A DNA stretch of 64,000 nt. It comes from an uncultured Bacteroidales bacterium (GTDB lineage: Bacteria; Bacteroidota; Bacteroidia; Bacteroidales; Bacteroidaceae). Positions 1 through 7,799 of this stretch are shown in pieces. The notes beneath the pieces are model-generated. The model ran no database searches, was not told the DNA's origin, and saw only the letters and a list, made by a program, of their open reading frames with translations. A program made the translations under genes and the position numbers. Every line of letters starts with the position of its first letter. Positions within the stretch are counted from its first letter, which is position 1. The stretch spans positions 1 to 64,000 of the forward strand of contig CADALZ010000008.1 in assembly GCA_902788865.1 (NCBI GenBank), written 5' to 3'.

Positions 1-163
1 CTGTGATGGCCATCAGCTGGGTGGGAGAGTTTCCCTGGCAGATGACGAAGTAATTGCAGATAGTATCTTCAATGTCAGAGAGGTCCACGATGACAATATT
101 GTATCCCTTCTTCTCTTGTATTCCTTTCGTAATTTGTTCAATTAGCTCTTTTGAGTTGTTCAT
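1..163 (-). CDS. rsfS: Ribosomal silencing factor RsfS (partial, N-terminal part)
   Basis: The reverse strand reads from an ATG at 163-161 and stays open for 54 codons to the window edge, beginning MNNSKELIEQITKGIQEKKG and continuing with IVIVDLSDIEDTICNYFVIC. The pattern (short helix, then a strand ending in D-L-S, then C-N-Y-F-V-I) is that of the RsfS/YbeB/Iojap family, about 115-120 residues long. Members bind ribosomal protein uL14 and keep subunits from joining when nutrients are scarce. The C-terminal half lies outside the window. A Bacteroidales-type -7 element sits about 32 nt upstream of the start codon. The family call rests on the N-terminal half only. Confidence 0.85.
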   Translation of the reverse strand, partial: MNNSKELIEQITKGIQEKKGYNIVIVDLSDIEDTICNYFVICQGNSPTQLMAIT

Positions 164-194
164 TCTTAAAAATATGCATTAGTAATATAATGTG

Positions 195-202
195 CAAAGA
201 TA
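195..202 (-). promoter_or_regulatory. -7 promoter element for rsfS
   Basis: On the minus strand this reads TATCTTTG, an exact match to the Bacteroidales TAnnTTTG element, 32 nt upstream of the rsfS ATG. I do not see a clear TTTG -33 partner. Confidence 0.6.
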
Positions 203-316
203 CATTATTATTCGCTTTCTACACGTTCATTTGTGGAAAAGTGTTTCTTTTTTTGTTTTTTTTAGGGTATGGAAGGGGGTAGGAGAAGATTTTTTGAAAA
301 AATATTGCCTAAAAAG

Positions 317-346
317 TTTGCATTTAGAGTTTTCTTCGTATCTTTG
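317..346 (+). promoter_or_regulatory. Promoter of tRNA-Gln (TTTG / TATCTTTG)
   Basis: A TTTG at 317-320 is followed after 18 nt by TATCTTTG at 339-346, matching the -33/-7 pair used by the Bacteroidales primary sigma factor. The tRNA begins 17 nt further on, so the precursor would carry a short leader. Confidence 0.75.
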
Positions 347-363
347 CAACCGCAAAACGGAAT

Positions 364-434
364 TGGAGTATGGTGTAATGGTAACACTACAGATTCTGGT
401 CCTGTCATTCCAGGTTCGAATCCTGGTACTCCAA
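364..434 (+). tRNA. tRNA-Gln (anticodon CTG)
   Basis: A 71-nt cloverleaf. The acceptor stem TGGAGTA pairs perfectly with TACTCCA (427-433), leaving A434 as discriminator. The D-arm region contains GTGTAATGGTAACAC, the T-arm reads CCAGGTTCGAATCCTGG. The anticodon loop TTCTGGT has CTG at positions 34-36, which reads CAG codons. The anticodon stem closes with one A-C mismatch next to the loop. The terminal CCA is not encoded. A promoter lies just upstream and a rho-independent terminator just downstream, so the gene is a single-tRNA unit. Confidence 0.97.
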
Positions 435-439
435 CTCAG

Positions 440-467
440 AGCCTCGACTTAGGTCGGGGCTTTTTTT
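440..467 (+). terminator. Rho-independent terminator of tRNA-Gln
   Basis: AGCCTCGAC (440-448) pairs with GTCGGGGCT (453-461) with one G-T pair around a 4-nt loop, followed by a run of seven T. It begins five nt after the tRNA. Confidence 0.85.
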
Positions 468-514
468 ATTTCTGCACTGAGCATTATACCCCTTTCCCTC
501 AGAGGGAGGACTGA

Positions 515-744
515 TAAGTAATTAAAGTTTCGCAAGTGTTTAGATTTATCGGCCCCTCTCCCTTGGGCGAGGTTAGGTGAGGGCTTTCACATAGCATGGC
601 ACTCATCCTATGCAGGAAGCGTTCCCTCTCCTAACCTCCCCCATGGGGGAGGAATTATGAGTGTGGCTATCATGTAGGGGTTAATACCCCTGTCTGTAGT
701 CTGGCGCTCCTTCGTAGCTTACTTGCGAAACTTGAGTAAGTAAT
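515..744. mobile_element. MITE-like inverted-repeat element (copy 1, 214 bp plus target duplication)
   Basis: The element spans 523-736. Its ends are inverted repeats: TAAAGTTTCGCAAGT on the left, and on the right TACTTGCGAAACTTGAG, which reads CTCAAGTTTCGCAAGTA on the other strand. The 8-bp direct repeat TAAGTAAT flanks it at 515-522 and 737-744, as expected of a target-site duplication. There is no transposase. The interior holds two facing C-rich blocks (about 553-584 and 624-652), the second nearly the reverse complement of the first, so transcripts could fold into a long hairpin. The same terminal sequence occurs at 27045-27279. The 468-838 spacer holds only this element and the next terminator. 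Confidence 0.65.
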
Positions 745-763
745 ATCAAGCCCTGAAGCGTTG

Positions 764-808
764 TGAAAAAACAGGGGGATGATGCTCGAATGTAGCATCA
801 TCCCCCTG
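764..808 (-). terminator. Rho-independent terminator of the DUF349 gene
   Basis: Read on the minus strand, CAGGGGGATGATGCT and its complement (772-808) form a near-perfect 14-bp GC-rich stem, followed by TTTTTTCA (771-764). It starts 30 nt after the stop codon of the DUF349 protein. Confidence 0.85.
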
Positions 809-838
809 AACTGAATATGTTTAAAATCATTTGAGTTC

Positions 839-2683
839 TTATTCTTCTCCCTTCTCTTGGATAGTCTTATCCAACTCCTTGATTTTCTCTTCGGCTTGCT
901 TGATGTCTTCTTGCAGCTTCTCCACCTTTTTGTTGAGCTCATCCAGCAGGCTGTTGCCCTTCTTTGAAGATGCGGTAAGGAAACCGAGGTTGTTCTGGTA
1001 GGTGATCAGCTCACTCTTCAGAGTCTCATAGTTGCGTACCAGCTTTTCACGCTCTTTATAGATGGTCTGTGCACCCTTTTCCTGAATGTCCTTCACGGTT
1101 GCCTTGAAATTGCTGAACTTACGCCCAGCGGCACTCATGTTGAACTGCTTGAAGGCACTATCAACCAACTCGCGATACTGCTTGTAGATCTTGTCCTTCT
1201 CCTTGAAAGGCACATGACCAGTTTCATTCCATTCCTTCATCAAATCGCGCACTTTCTGTGCAGATTCAGAATCTTCTGTTTGTGTCTGCAGTTCTTTCAG
1301 CTGTGCAATGATGCCCTTTTTCTTATCCAGGTTCACCTGCTCAGCACTGCGCTGTGATGAGGTGGCCTTGCCCTTCTGCTCGAAGAAGTAGTCGCAGGCT
1401 CCGATAAATTTCTTCCATACGGCGTCTGAATACTTTCTTGCCACAGGGCCAATCTCCTTCCACTGCTTCTGCAGCTTCACGAATTCATCTGTAGTAGCCT
1501 TCCAGTCGGTGCTTTCCTTCAGAGCTTCTGCACGCTCTATCAGCGAACGCTTCTTCTCCAGGTTCTGTGCCATCTCATCCTTGGTCTGCTTGAAGAACTC
1601 GGCCTTCTTCTGGAAGAATGTGTCGCAGGCTTTGCGGAAGCGCTCGAATATCTTGGTATTCTGCTTCTGAGGAGCGAAACCGATGGTCTTCCATTTATTT
1701 TGCAAGGCGATGATTTCCTTCGTCTTATTGTCCCAGTCGATGAAGCTCTTCAGTTCCGTATAGTCGATGCCCTCTACGATTTCGCAGATGACAGTCTTCT
1801 GATCCAGGTTTTGGCGCTCCTGCTCCTTCAGTTGCTCGAAGTGCTTCTGATGCCTGCGGTTCACGATGGTAGAAGCATTCTTGAAACGCTGCCAGATTTC
1901 TTCGCGCAACTCCTTAGCCACAGGACCCGTCTCACGGAACTCCTGATGCAGTTTCTGCAGCTGGTGGAAGGCAGATACCACGTCTTCCTCTTCCGTCAGA
2001 CGCTCTGCAGCCTCACACAGGTGAAGTTTGATGGCTTGGTTCTTCTTGAAGTCATACTCACGGAACTCATTGTTCAGCTTCAGCAAGTCGTAGAATTTCT
2101 CCACGTTGAGCTGATAGTTCTTCCACAGCTCGTTGGCCTTGCCTTGAGGAATCAGTGTGACCTCGTTCCACTGCTGTTGCAGGCGCTTGAACTCCGCATA
2201 GTTCTTGTTGGGATCTTCAGGAGACTCAATCAGGTCTTTCAGCTCCTCAATGATAGAGAGCTTCACCTGCAGGTTCATCTCCTTCTGCTTCTCCAGCTCC
2301 GCATTACTCTGGTTGCGTTTTTCTTTGATGGCAGACATAATCTGTATGAACTCCTCCTCCAAAGGATCAGGAGTGGGGAGAAAGTCGGCCTCTGCGCCAC
2401 CATTAGCGATGAACTGCTGCTTGGCTTCCTCTGCCTCAGAAACATGGATTTTGTAGAATGCCTGTTTCAGACCATCAATTTCTACTCTTGACGCGCTTTC
2501 CACGTCGTTTTCAATCTCTTTCAGCCTGTTTAAGATTTCTTCCTTAGTCAGACGCTTGGCAGGTTCTGGCGTAGTTTCTTCTGCAGCCTCCACAACGGGT
2601 TCTGCTACAGCTTCTGGCATTTGGCTTTCTACAGGTGCATCCACTGGTTGTTCTGGGATGTTGTTTTTCTCAATGTCCGTCAT
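839..2683 (-). CDS. DUF349 domain-containing protein
   Basis: A 614-residue, strongly charged, almost wholly helical protein. After an acidic Pro/Glu-rich N-terminus (about residues 1-45) it carries at least four to five repeats of the DUF349 type, recognisable by recurring W-K/N-E-(I/V/T)-G-x-(V/I)-x-x-(K/G) segments such as LQQQWNEVTLIPQGKANELW and LQKQWKEIGPVARKYSDAVW. The last 60 residues are a coiled coil ending KELDKTIQEKGEE. There is no signal peptide or membrane segment, so it is probably cytoplasmic. DUF349 proteins of this length are usual in Bacteroidetes; their function is not established. It follows rsmA-mgtE on the same strand with a 143-nt AT-rich gap and has its own terminator. 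Confidence 0.92.
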   Translation of the reverse strand: MTDIEKNNIPEQPVDAPVESQMPEAVAEPVVEAAEETTPEPAKRLTKEEILNRLKEIENDVESASRVEIDGLKQAFYKIHVSEAEEAKQQFIANGGAEADFLPTPDPLEEEFIQIMSAIKEKRNQSNAELEKQKEMNLQVKLSIIEELKDLIESPEDPNKNYAEFKRLQQQWNEVTLIPQGKANELWKNYQLNVEKFYDLLKLNNEFREYDFKKNQAIKLHLCEAAERLTEEEDVVSAFHQLQKLHQEFRETGPVAKELREEIWQRFKNASTIVNRRHQKHFEQLKEQERQNLDQKTVICEIVEGIDYTELKSFIDWDNKTKEIIALQNKWKTIGFAPQKQNTKIFERFRKACDTFFQKKAEFFKQTKDEMAQNLEKKRSLIERAEALKESTDWKATTDEFVKLQKQWKEIGPVARKYSDAVWKKFIGACDYFFEQKGKATSSQRSAEQVNLDKKKGIIAQLKELQTQTEDSESAQKVRDLMKEWNETGHVPFKEKDKIYKQYRELVDSAFKQFNMSAAGRKFSNFKATVKDIQEKGAQTIYKEREKLVRNYETLKSELITYQNNLGFLTASSKKGNSLLDELNKKVEKLQEDIKQAEEKIKELDKTIQEKGEE

Positions 2684-2826
2684 CTCTTTATGTTTTTCTA
2701 TGTTAACGGTTATCAGTGCTTACTTGCACATTTTGCCACAAATTAAAGGAATAAAAACCTTATTTCATACTTTTTTGTCAATTTTTTTTGATAAAGCTTC
2801 TATTTTTATGCCGAAGAGCATGGTTT

Positions 2827-4188
2827 TCAGGTCAGGAAAACAGTTATTCCCATGTAAATCAGCATGCCTATGATATCGTTGATGATGGTAACGAACGGTC
2901 CTGTGGCAATGGCAGGGTCTATTTTCAGTCGCTCCATGATCAGTGGCACCATCGCACCAAAGAGGGAGGCGAACATCACCACGCAGAACAAACTCAAAGA
3001 TACGGCATAGGTTACAGTGGCCGCTCCTCCATAGACCACGAAGTTGTAGATATATACCAGCAGTGTGATGATGGTAGCATTGAGCAGGGCCACGGTGGTT
3101 TCCTTGGCCACTTGCTTCCAAGTATCCTTGGCAGTCAAGGAGTTGTTGGCCAAACCTTGTACCACGATAGCTGATGACTGCGTACCTACGTTACCACCCG
3201 TACCACCAATTAGCGGAATGAAGAGTGCCATCTCTGGATGCTGGGCAAAGGTAGTGTCGAAGCTACCTAAGATCATGGAGTTGCCTATACCACCTGCGAT
3301 ACCGATGAGCAACCAAGGCAGACGCGCTGAGGTCTGACGCAGCACGCTATCATCTGTCTCAATGTCCTGCGAGATACCAGATGCCAACTGGTAGTCACGC
3401 TCCTGATGCTCACGCACTTGATCCATCACGTCATCGACGGTGATTTGTCCCACCAATCTGCCGATGCTGTCAATCACAGGCACTGCCACCAAGTCGTATT
3501 TCTCAATGACCTGTGCCACATCGTCCAGCGGGTCGTCAGCATGCACGCAGATAGGTTCTTTCTGCATCACATACTTCACCTTAGAGACAGAAGGGGAGGT
3601 GATCATCTTCTTCAGAGGGAACACACCTTGCAGACGCTCGTCATCATCTACCACATATACATAGTAGATCTCATCGATGTTCTCGGCTTGCTGGCGCATC
3701 TCACGCAGGCACTCTGGCATACTCAGGTTCTCATTCACCGTCACCATTTCTGTCTGCATGATACCACCTGCCGTGTCCTCGTCGTACTTCAGAAGGTCCA
3801 CGATGTCGCCTGCCTGGTCCATATCCTCCAAGTGAGCCAGCACCTCTTCCTGCTTGTCCTCGTCCAGGTCGCGTATCATATCTACGGCATCATCCGTATC
3901 CATGTAGTCCACGAAACGCTTGGCAATGATTTCAGATGGCAGTTCCTCCAGGAAGTCCAGTCGCTCATCTTCGTCCATTTCGGCCAGTACGTCTGCAGCA
4001 GTCTCATTGTCCAGTTGTCGGAACACGAAGATAGCCTCCTCCTTTTCCAGCTCATTGCAGATCTCAGCAATGTCAGCAGGGTGAAGGTCGGCCAGCAAGG
4101 CTCTCAGCGTTTCTTCATCTTTCTTCTCTATGAGGAGCTTCACCTTCTCGATGTATTCCTCAATGTTCTTGTAATCCTCGTTTTCCAT
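2827..4188 (-). CDS. mgtE: Magnesium transporter MgtE
   Basis: 453 residues with the full MgtE architecture: an N-terminal helical Mg-sensing domain (to about residue 130, with LADLHPADIAEICNELE and LDFLEELPSEI), a pair of CBS domains (about 135-265, including DVAQVIEKYDLVAVPVID and VGQITVDDVMDQV), then five membrane helices beginning near ARLPWLLIGIAGGI. The pore signature GGTGGNVGTQSSA is present. The family forms a dimeric, Mg-gated Mg2+ channel in the inner membrane. The ATG lies only 2 nt after the rsmA stop codon, so the two are almost certainly co-transcribed. Length is normal and nothing is missing. Confidence 0.96.
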   Translation of the reverse strand: MENEDYKNIEEYIEKVKLLIEKKDEETLRALLADLHPADIAEICNELEKEEAIFVFRQLDNETAADVLAEMDEDERLDFLEELPSEIIAKRFVDYMDTDDAVDMIRDLDEDKQEEVLAHLEDMDQAGDIVDLLKYDEDTAGGIMQTEMVTVNENLSMPECLREMRQQAENIDEIYYVYVVDDDERLQGVFPLKKMITSPSVSKVKYVMQKEPICVHADDPLDDVAQVIEKYDLVAVPVIDSIGRLVGQITVDDVMDQVREHQERDYQLASGISQDIETDDSVLRQTSARLPWLLIGIAGGIGNSMILGSFDTTFAQHPEMALFIPLIGGTGGNVGTQSSAIVVQGLANNSLTAKDTWKQVAKETTVALLNATIITLLVYIYNFVVYGGAATVTYAVSLSLFCVVMFASLFGAMVPLIMERLKIDPAIATGPFVTIINDIIGMLIYMGITVFLT

Positions 4189-4190
4189 TC

Positions 4191-4976
4191 TTACAACTGC
4201 GTTGCGACCAAGTTGGTCAGTTCTACAAAATCCTGAACGCTCAGTTGCTCAGGGCGTTTATTGAAAATAGGCATCTCTGTGAGCTCGCACTTCTCTCCCA
4301 GCAGGGGCTTGATGCTGTTTCGCAGCGTCTTGCGTCGCTGGTTGAAAGTGGTTTTCACCACTTGCTTGAAGAGCGTTTCATCGCATCCCAAGTCTGTTGT
4401 CTCGTTTCGCGTCATGCGTATCACGGCACTCTTCACCTTAGGCGGAGGGTTGAATACGTTTTCATTCACGGTGAAGAGGTATTCCACAGAGTACCAAGCC
4501 TGAATCAGTACGCTCAATATGCCGAAGTCCTTCGTGCCAGGCTTGGCAGCGATACGCTCTGCCACCTCTTTCTGTATCATGCCTGTGCAGCAGGGAATCA
4601 GCTCCTTATTGTCCAGCATCTTGAAGAAGATCTGGCTGGAGATGTTATACGGATAATTGCCCGTCAGCACGAAAGGCTTCCCATCAAACAGCTTCTGCAG
4701 ATCCATGCGTAGGAAGTCCTCCTCGATGATGTCCTCGTCCAGTTCAGGGAAATGCTCATGCAGATAGGCGATAGACTCAAAGTCCACCTCCACCACCTTA
4801 AGTGCCCTGGGCTTCTGGCAGAGAAACTGCGTCAGTACACCCATGCCAGGTCCCACTTCTAAAACGGGCACGTCAGGACACGCATCCACCGTATCTGCGA
4901 TGCGTCTGGCTATGTCCAGGTCTTTCAGGAAATGCTGACCTAAGAACTTTTTGGGTTTGACTGACTTATGATACAT
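4191..4976 (-). CDS. rsmA: 16S rRNA (adenine1518/1519-N6)-dimethyltransferase RsmA/KsgA
   Basis: 261 residues. It has the KsgA N-terminal signature GQHFLKD (residues 13-19), the SAM-binding loop EVGPGMG (40-46) and motif IV NYPYNIS (107-113), where the Asn-x-Pro-Tyr contacts the target adenine. The C-terminal helical domain ends with the expected NKRPEQLSVQDFVELTN. The enzyme dimethylates two adjacent adenines in helix 45 of 16S rRNA during small-subunit assembly. It starts the rsmA-mgtE operon and is divergent from the membrane protein at 5126. A minus-strand TATTTTTG at 5068-5075 is a candidate -7 element. Confidence 0.97.
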   Translation of the reverse strand: MYHKSVKPKKFLGQHFLKDLDIARRIADTVDACPDVPVLEVGPGMGVLTQFLCQKPRALKVVEVDFESIAYLHEHFPELDEDIIEEDFLRMDLQKLFDGKPFVLTGNYPYNISSQIFFKMLDNKELIPCCTGMIQKEVAERIAAKPGTKDFGILSVLIQAWYSVEYLFTVNENVFNPPPKVKSAVIRMTRNETTDLGCDETLFKQVVKTTFNQRRKTLRNSIKPLLGEKCELTEMPIFNKRPEQLSVQDFVELTNLVATQL

Positions 4977-4997
4977 TTCTTATAATTTGCTAATAAA

Positions 4998-5029
4998 TTT
5001 GGTGTTCAGCTTTTCTTGGCTTATCTTTG
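4998..5029 (+). promoter_or_regulatory. Promoter for the YbhN-type membrane protein
   Basis: TTTG at 4998-5001, a 20-nt spacer, then TATCTTTG at 5022-5029. This leaves a leader of roughly 90 nt before the ATG at 5126. Confidence 0.6.
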
Positions 5030-5125
5030 CCGATGCTAAGAAAGGCTGCCACTGACCTTGCAACCTGCAAAAATAATAAAATTTGCTGAATAATTATTGC
5101 TCTGAACGAGAAATTAACTAAAACG

Positions 5126-6103
5126 ATGACACCAATACTAAAAAAGACCATCCATTATGTGCTCCCACTGCTGCTGGGAGCCTTTGTCTTGTATTGGGTT
5201 TATCGCGACTTTGACTTCTCGCTGGCTTGGCATTCCATGCTCTATGAGATGGATTGGGGATGGATGCTTTTCTCGTTGGTTTTCGGCATCTTAGCTCCGC
5301 TCTTCAGAGGCTTGCGCTGGAAGCAACTGCTCGATCCTCTGGTGCCTGGCGTACGAACTTCCGATTGCGTCAACTCCATCTACCTCACTTATGCCACCAA
5401 TCTGATAGTGCCTCGCGCTGGTGAGATAACGCGTTGCGGACTCTTGGCCAAGTACGATGATGTGCCCTTTGCCCAATCTGTAGGCACAGTGGTCACAGAG
5501 CGACTCATCGATGTGCTCACCATGCTGGTGTTTTCTGCCTTGGTATTCTTGCTGCAGATGCCTGTCTTTCTGGATTTTTTCCGCACCACAGGCACCAAGA
5601 TGCAGAGTCTTGAGCATCTGCTCACCACACCTTGGACCTACGTCACCCTGTTCTCCATCATAGGCATTGTGGTGCTGCTTCACTTCTTGGTGCGACGGCT
5701 CTCTATATATAATAAGGTGAAAGGTGTGGTTTATAGCATGCGTCAGGGATTGCTCTCTGTAGGAGCAGTGAAGAACAAACCTCTGTTCTGGCTCTACACC
5801 ATCCTCATCTGGCTTTGCTACTTCCTGCACTTCTATGTGGCCTTCCGCTGTTTCGGCTTCTCTGCGCACCTTGGCGTGATGGCTGCCTTGGTGATGTTTG
5901 TGGCAGGTACCTTTGCCGTCATAGTCCCTACGCCCAATGGGGCAGGACCTTGGCACTTTGCTGTCATCACCATGATGATGCTCTATGGTGTCACTGCCCA
6001 CGATGCCAGCACCTTCGCCCTGTTGGTGCATGGCATTCAGACCCTGCTGGTAGTGCTGCTGGGCATTTGGGGTTGGCTTCGTTTCTCGTTTTCCAGTAGG
6101 TGA
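5126..6103 (+). CDS. YbhN/UPF0104-type (flippase-like) integral membrane protein
   Basis: 325 residues with seven or eight hydrophobic helices spread over the whole chain. It contains the features of the lysylphosphatidylglycerol-synthase TM-region/YbhN family: the early PLFRGLRWKQLL segment, LIVPRAGEITRCGLLAKYDDVPF (the conserved R-x-G-E-x-x-R region), and TVVTERLIDVLTML. Near the C-terminus PTPNGAGPWHFA fits the conserved P-x-P-x-G-x-G motif. The family is thought to move or modify lipids or polyprenyl intermediates across the inner membrane, but the substrate cannot be told from sequence. It stands alone between its own promoter and a terminator at 6179. Confidence 0.88.
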   Translation: MTPILKKTIHYVLPLLLGAFVLYWVYRDFDFSLAWHSMLYEMDWGWMLFSLVFGILAPLFRGLRWKQLLDPLVPGVRTSDCVNSIYLTYATNLIVPRAGEITRCGLLAKYDDVPFAQSVGTVVTERLIDVLTMLVFSALVFLLQMPVFLDFFRTTGTKMQSLEHLLTTPWTYVTLFSIIGIVVLLHFLVRRLSIYNKVKGVVYSMRQGLLSVGAVKNKPLFWLYTILIWLCYFLHFYVAFRCFGFSAHLGVMAALVMFVAGTFAVIVPTPNGAGPWHFAVITMMMLYGVTAHDASTFALLVHGIQTLLVVLLGIWGWLRFSFSSR

Positions 6104-6113
6104 TTTTTTGCGC

Positions 6114-6179
6114 CTACGTTAGGAAAAACTTTTTTCTGTGCGTAGAAAAAATTGTTGGTGTGCGTAAGCGCAAAATACC
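6114..6179. repeat. Three-unit 22-nt periodic repeat upstream of pepD
   Basis: Three consecutive 22-nt units start at 6114, 6136 and 6158. TGTGCG recurs exactly 22 nt apart (6137 and 6159), and the units share a central A-rich run. Units of the same length but different sequence occur at 20775, 33904 and 48171. The array lies between a gene end and the pepD promoter. Confidence 0.6.
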
Positions 6180-6200
6180 TTCAGCACTACTGAAGTTTTT
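6179..6200 (+). terminator. Probable terminator after the YbhN-type gene
   Basis: CTTCAG, a 5-nt loop, CTGAAG, then TTTTT. The stem is short (6 bp) but the T run follows directly. Confidence 0.5.
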
Positions 6201-6218
6201 ACAAATTTGATTATTCGA

Positions 6219-6250
6219 TTTGAATACATGACAAAAAATGCTTATCTTCG
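6219..6250 (+). promoter_or_regulatory. pepD promoter
   Basis: TTTG at 6219-6222, a 20-nt spacer, then TATCTTCG at 6243-6250 (one mismatch to TAnnTTTG). It lies 38 nt before the pepD ATG and argues for the start at 6289 rather than an upstream one. Confidence 0.65.
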
Positions 6251-6288
6251 CAACAGAGATATAAACAATAAACTTAAAACAAAATACT

Positions 6289-7737
6289 ATGAGTACGATT
6301 TTAGACCTCGCTCCACAGGCTGTGTGGAAGCATTTTCATGCGTTGACGCAGATTCCTCGTCCTTCTGGACATGTAGAGAAAGTAAGTGAATATCTGGTGA
6401 ACTGGGCCAAGGGCTTAGGACTGGAGGCTTTTATAGATAATGTGGGCAATGTGGTGATGCGCAAGGCTGCTACACCAGGCATGGAAGGCCACAAGATGGT
6501 GACCCTGCAGGCTCACATGGACATGGTGCCACAGAAGGTGGCTGAGCTGGCGCACGACTTCACCAAAGACCCTATCCAGACAGTGATAGACGGTGAGTGG
6601 GTGCATGCTGTGGGCACTACCCTGGGGGCAGACGACGGTATGGGCGTGGCTGCTATCATGGCTGTGATGGAAGACCCTAATCTGAAGCACGGTCCACTGG
6701 AGGCTCTCATCACCAAGGATGAGGAGACTGGCATGTATGGTGCCTTCGGCCTGAGCCCAGAGACGCTGAAGGGCGACATCCTGCTGAACCTCGACTCAGA
6801 GACAGAAGGCGAGCTTTATATTGGTTGTGCTGGCGGCCTCGATATCACGGCTGAGCTGGAATATAAGGAAGAACCTGCTGCAGAGGGCTTTGTGGGCAGA
6901 AAGATCACACTGAAAGGTCTGCGTGGTGGACACTCGGGCATCGAGATCAATCAGGGCAGAGCCAATGCTGTGAAACTGCTTGCCAGAGTGACACACGACC
7001 TGCTGATGGAGTTCGACTGCCAACTGGTGTGCTTCGCTGGTGGCAACATGCGCAATGCTATCCCTCGTGAGGCCGCTGTGGTGCTCAACTTCAACCCAGA
7101 GGATATCAACGACTTGGAGAACTACATCGCAGAGTATGAGGCCCAGATCGCCAGCGAGTATAAGTCTATCGAGAGTGGCGTCTCCCTTAAAATAGAAGAG
7201 GTGGAGGCTTGCAAGAACGTGGTGCCAGAAGAGATACAAGACAATCTTATCAATGCCCTGATGGCTTGCCAGGATGGCGTGATGCGTATGATTCCTACCG
7301 TGCCTGATACGGTGGAGACCTCTTCAAACCTCGCCATTGTGAACATCGCAGAGGGTAAGGCTGCCTTCAAGATTCTGGCGCGTAGCTCTTGCGACACGAT
7401 GAAGGACTGGCTGGCAGATAGCTTGGCTGCTACCTTCAACATGGCTGGCATGAAGACCACCTTCAGCGGAGGCTATAGCGGTTGGCAACCCAATGTGGAC
7501 AGCCCTATCTTGGCCGCTCTGAAGAAGACCTACAAGGAGAAGTTTGGCAAAGAGCCAGAGGTGAAAGTGATCCATGCAGGCTTGGAGTGTGGCATCATAG
7601 GAGCCAACTATCCTAAGATGGATATGGTGTCCTTCGGCCCTACGTTGGAGAGTCCGCATACGCCAAGTGAGCGTGTACACATCGCCAGCGTGAAGAAGTT
7701 CTACGATCTGATAGCAGCCGTATTGGAGCAGATTTAA
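6289..7737 (+). CDS. pepD: Aminoacyl-histidine dipeptidase (peptidase M20C, PepD)
   Basis: 482 residues, the usual length for PepD. It begins MSTILDLAPQAVWKHFHALT, followed by the family's IPRPSGHVEKV. Metal ligands of the M20 fold are visible: H76 and D78 in QAHMDMV, D115 in GADDGMG, the catalytic/ligand pair E145-E146 in KDEETG, and D169 in NLDSE. The lid domain has the GLRGGHSGIEI motif with its conserved His. A late His (SPHTPSERVHI) completes the dinuclear zinc site. It is a cytosolic dipeptidase that hydrolyses Xaa-His and many other dipeptides. The protein lacks a signal sequence. No partner gene is evident; a 62-nt gap separates it from the alpha-2-macroglobulin-like gene. Confidence 0.96.
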   Translation: MSTILDLAPQAVWKHFHALTQIPRPSGHVEKVSEYLVNWAKGLGLEAFIDNVGNVVMRKAATPGMEGHKMVTLQAHMDMVPQKVAELAHDFTKDPIQTVIDGEWVHAVGTTLGADDGMGVAAIMAVMEDPNLKHGPLEALITKDEETGMYGAFGLSPETLKGDILLNLDSETEGELYIGCAGGLDITAELEYKEEPAAEGFVGRKITLKGLRGGHSGIEINQGRANAVKLLARVTHDLLMEFDCQLVCFAGGNMRNAIPREAAVVLNFNPEDINDLENYIAEYEAQIASEYKSIESGVSLKIEEVEACKNVVPEEIQDNLINALMACQDGVMRMIPTVPDTVETSSNLAIVNIAEGKAAFKILARSSCDTMKDWLADSLAATFNMAGMKTTFSGGYSGWQPNVDSPILAALKKTYKEKFGKEPEVKVIHAGLECGIIGANYPKMDMVSFGPTLESPHTPSERVHIASVKKFYDLIAAVLEQI

Positions 7738-7799
7738 CCTTTTATTAACGTAGATTCACGCAATGTTTCTTCGCTTCACCCATTCTTTAAGAAAAGAGA

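Noticed and set aside
192..514. Short open frames over the tRNA-Gln locus
   Set aside because: They run through the tRNA and its terminator; the RNA gene explains the sequence.
1700..2491. Long plus-strand open frame opposite the DUF349 gene
   Set aside because: It is antisense to a gene with clear domain repeats, has Leu-rich composition caused by Glu/Lys codons on the other strand, and lacks a promoter.
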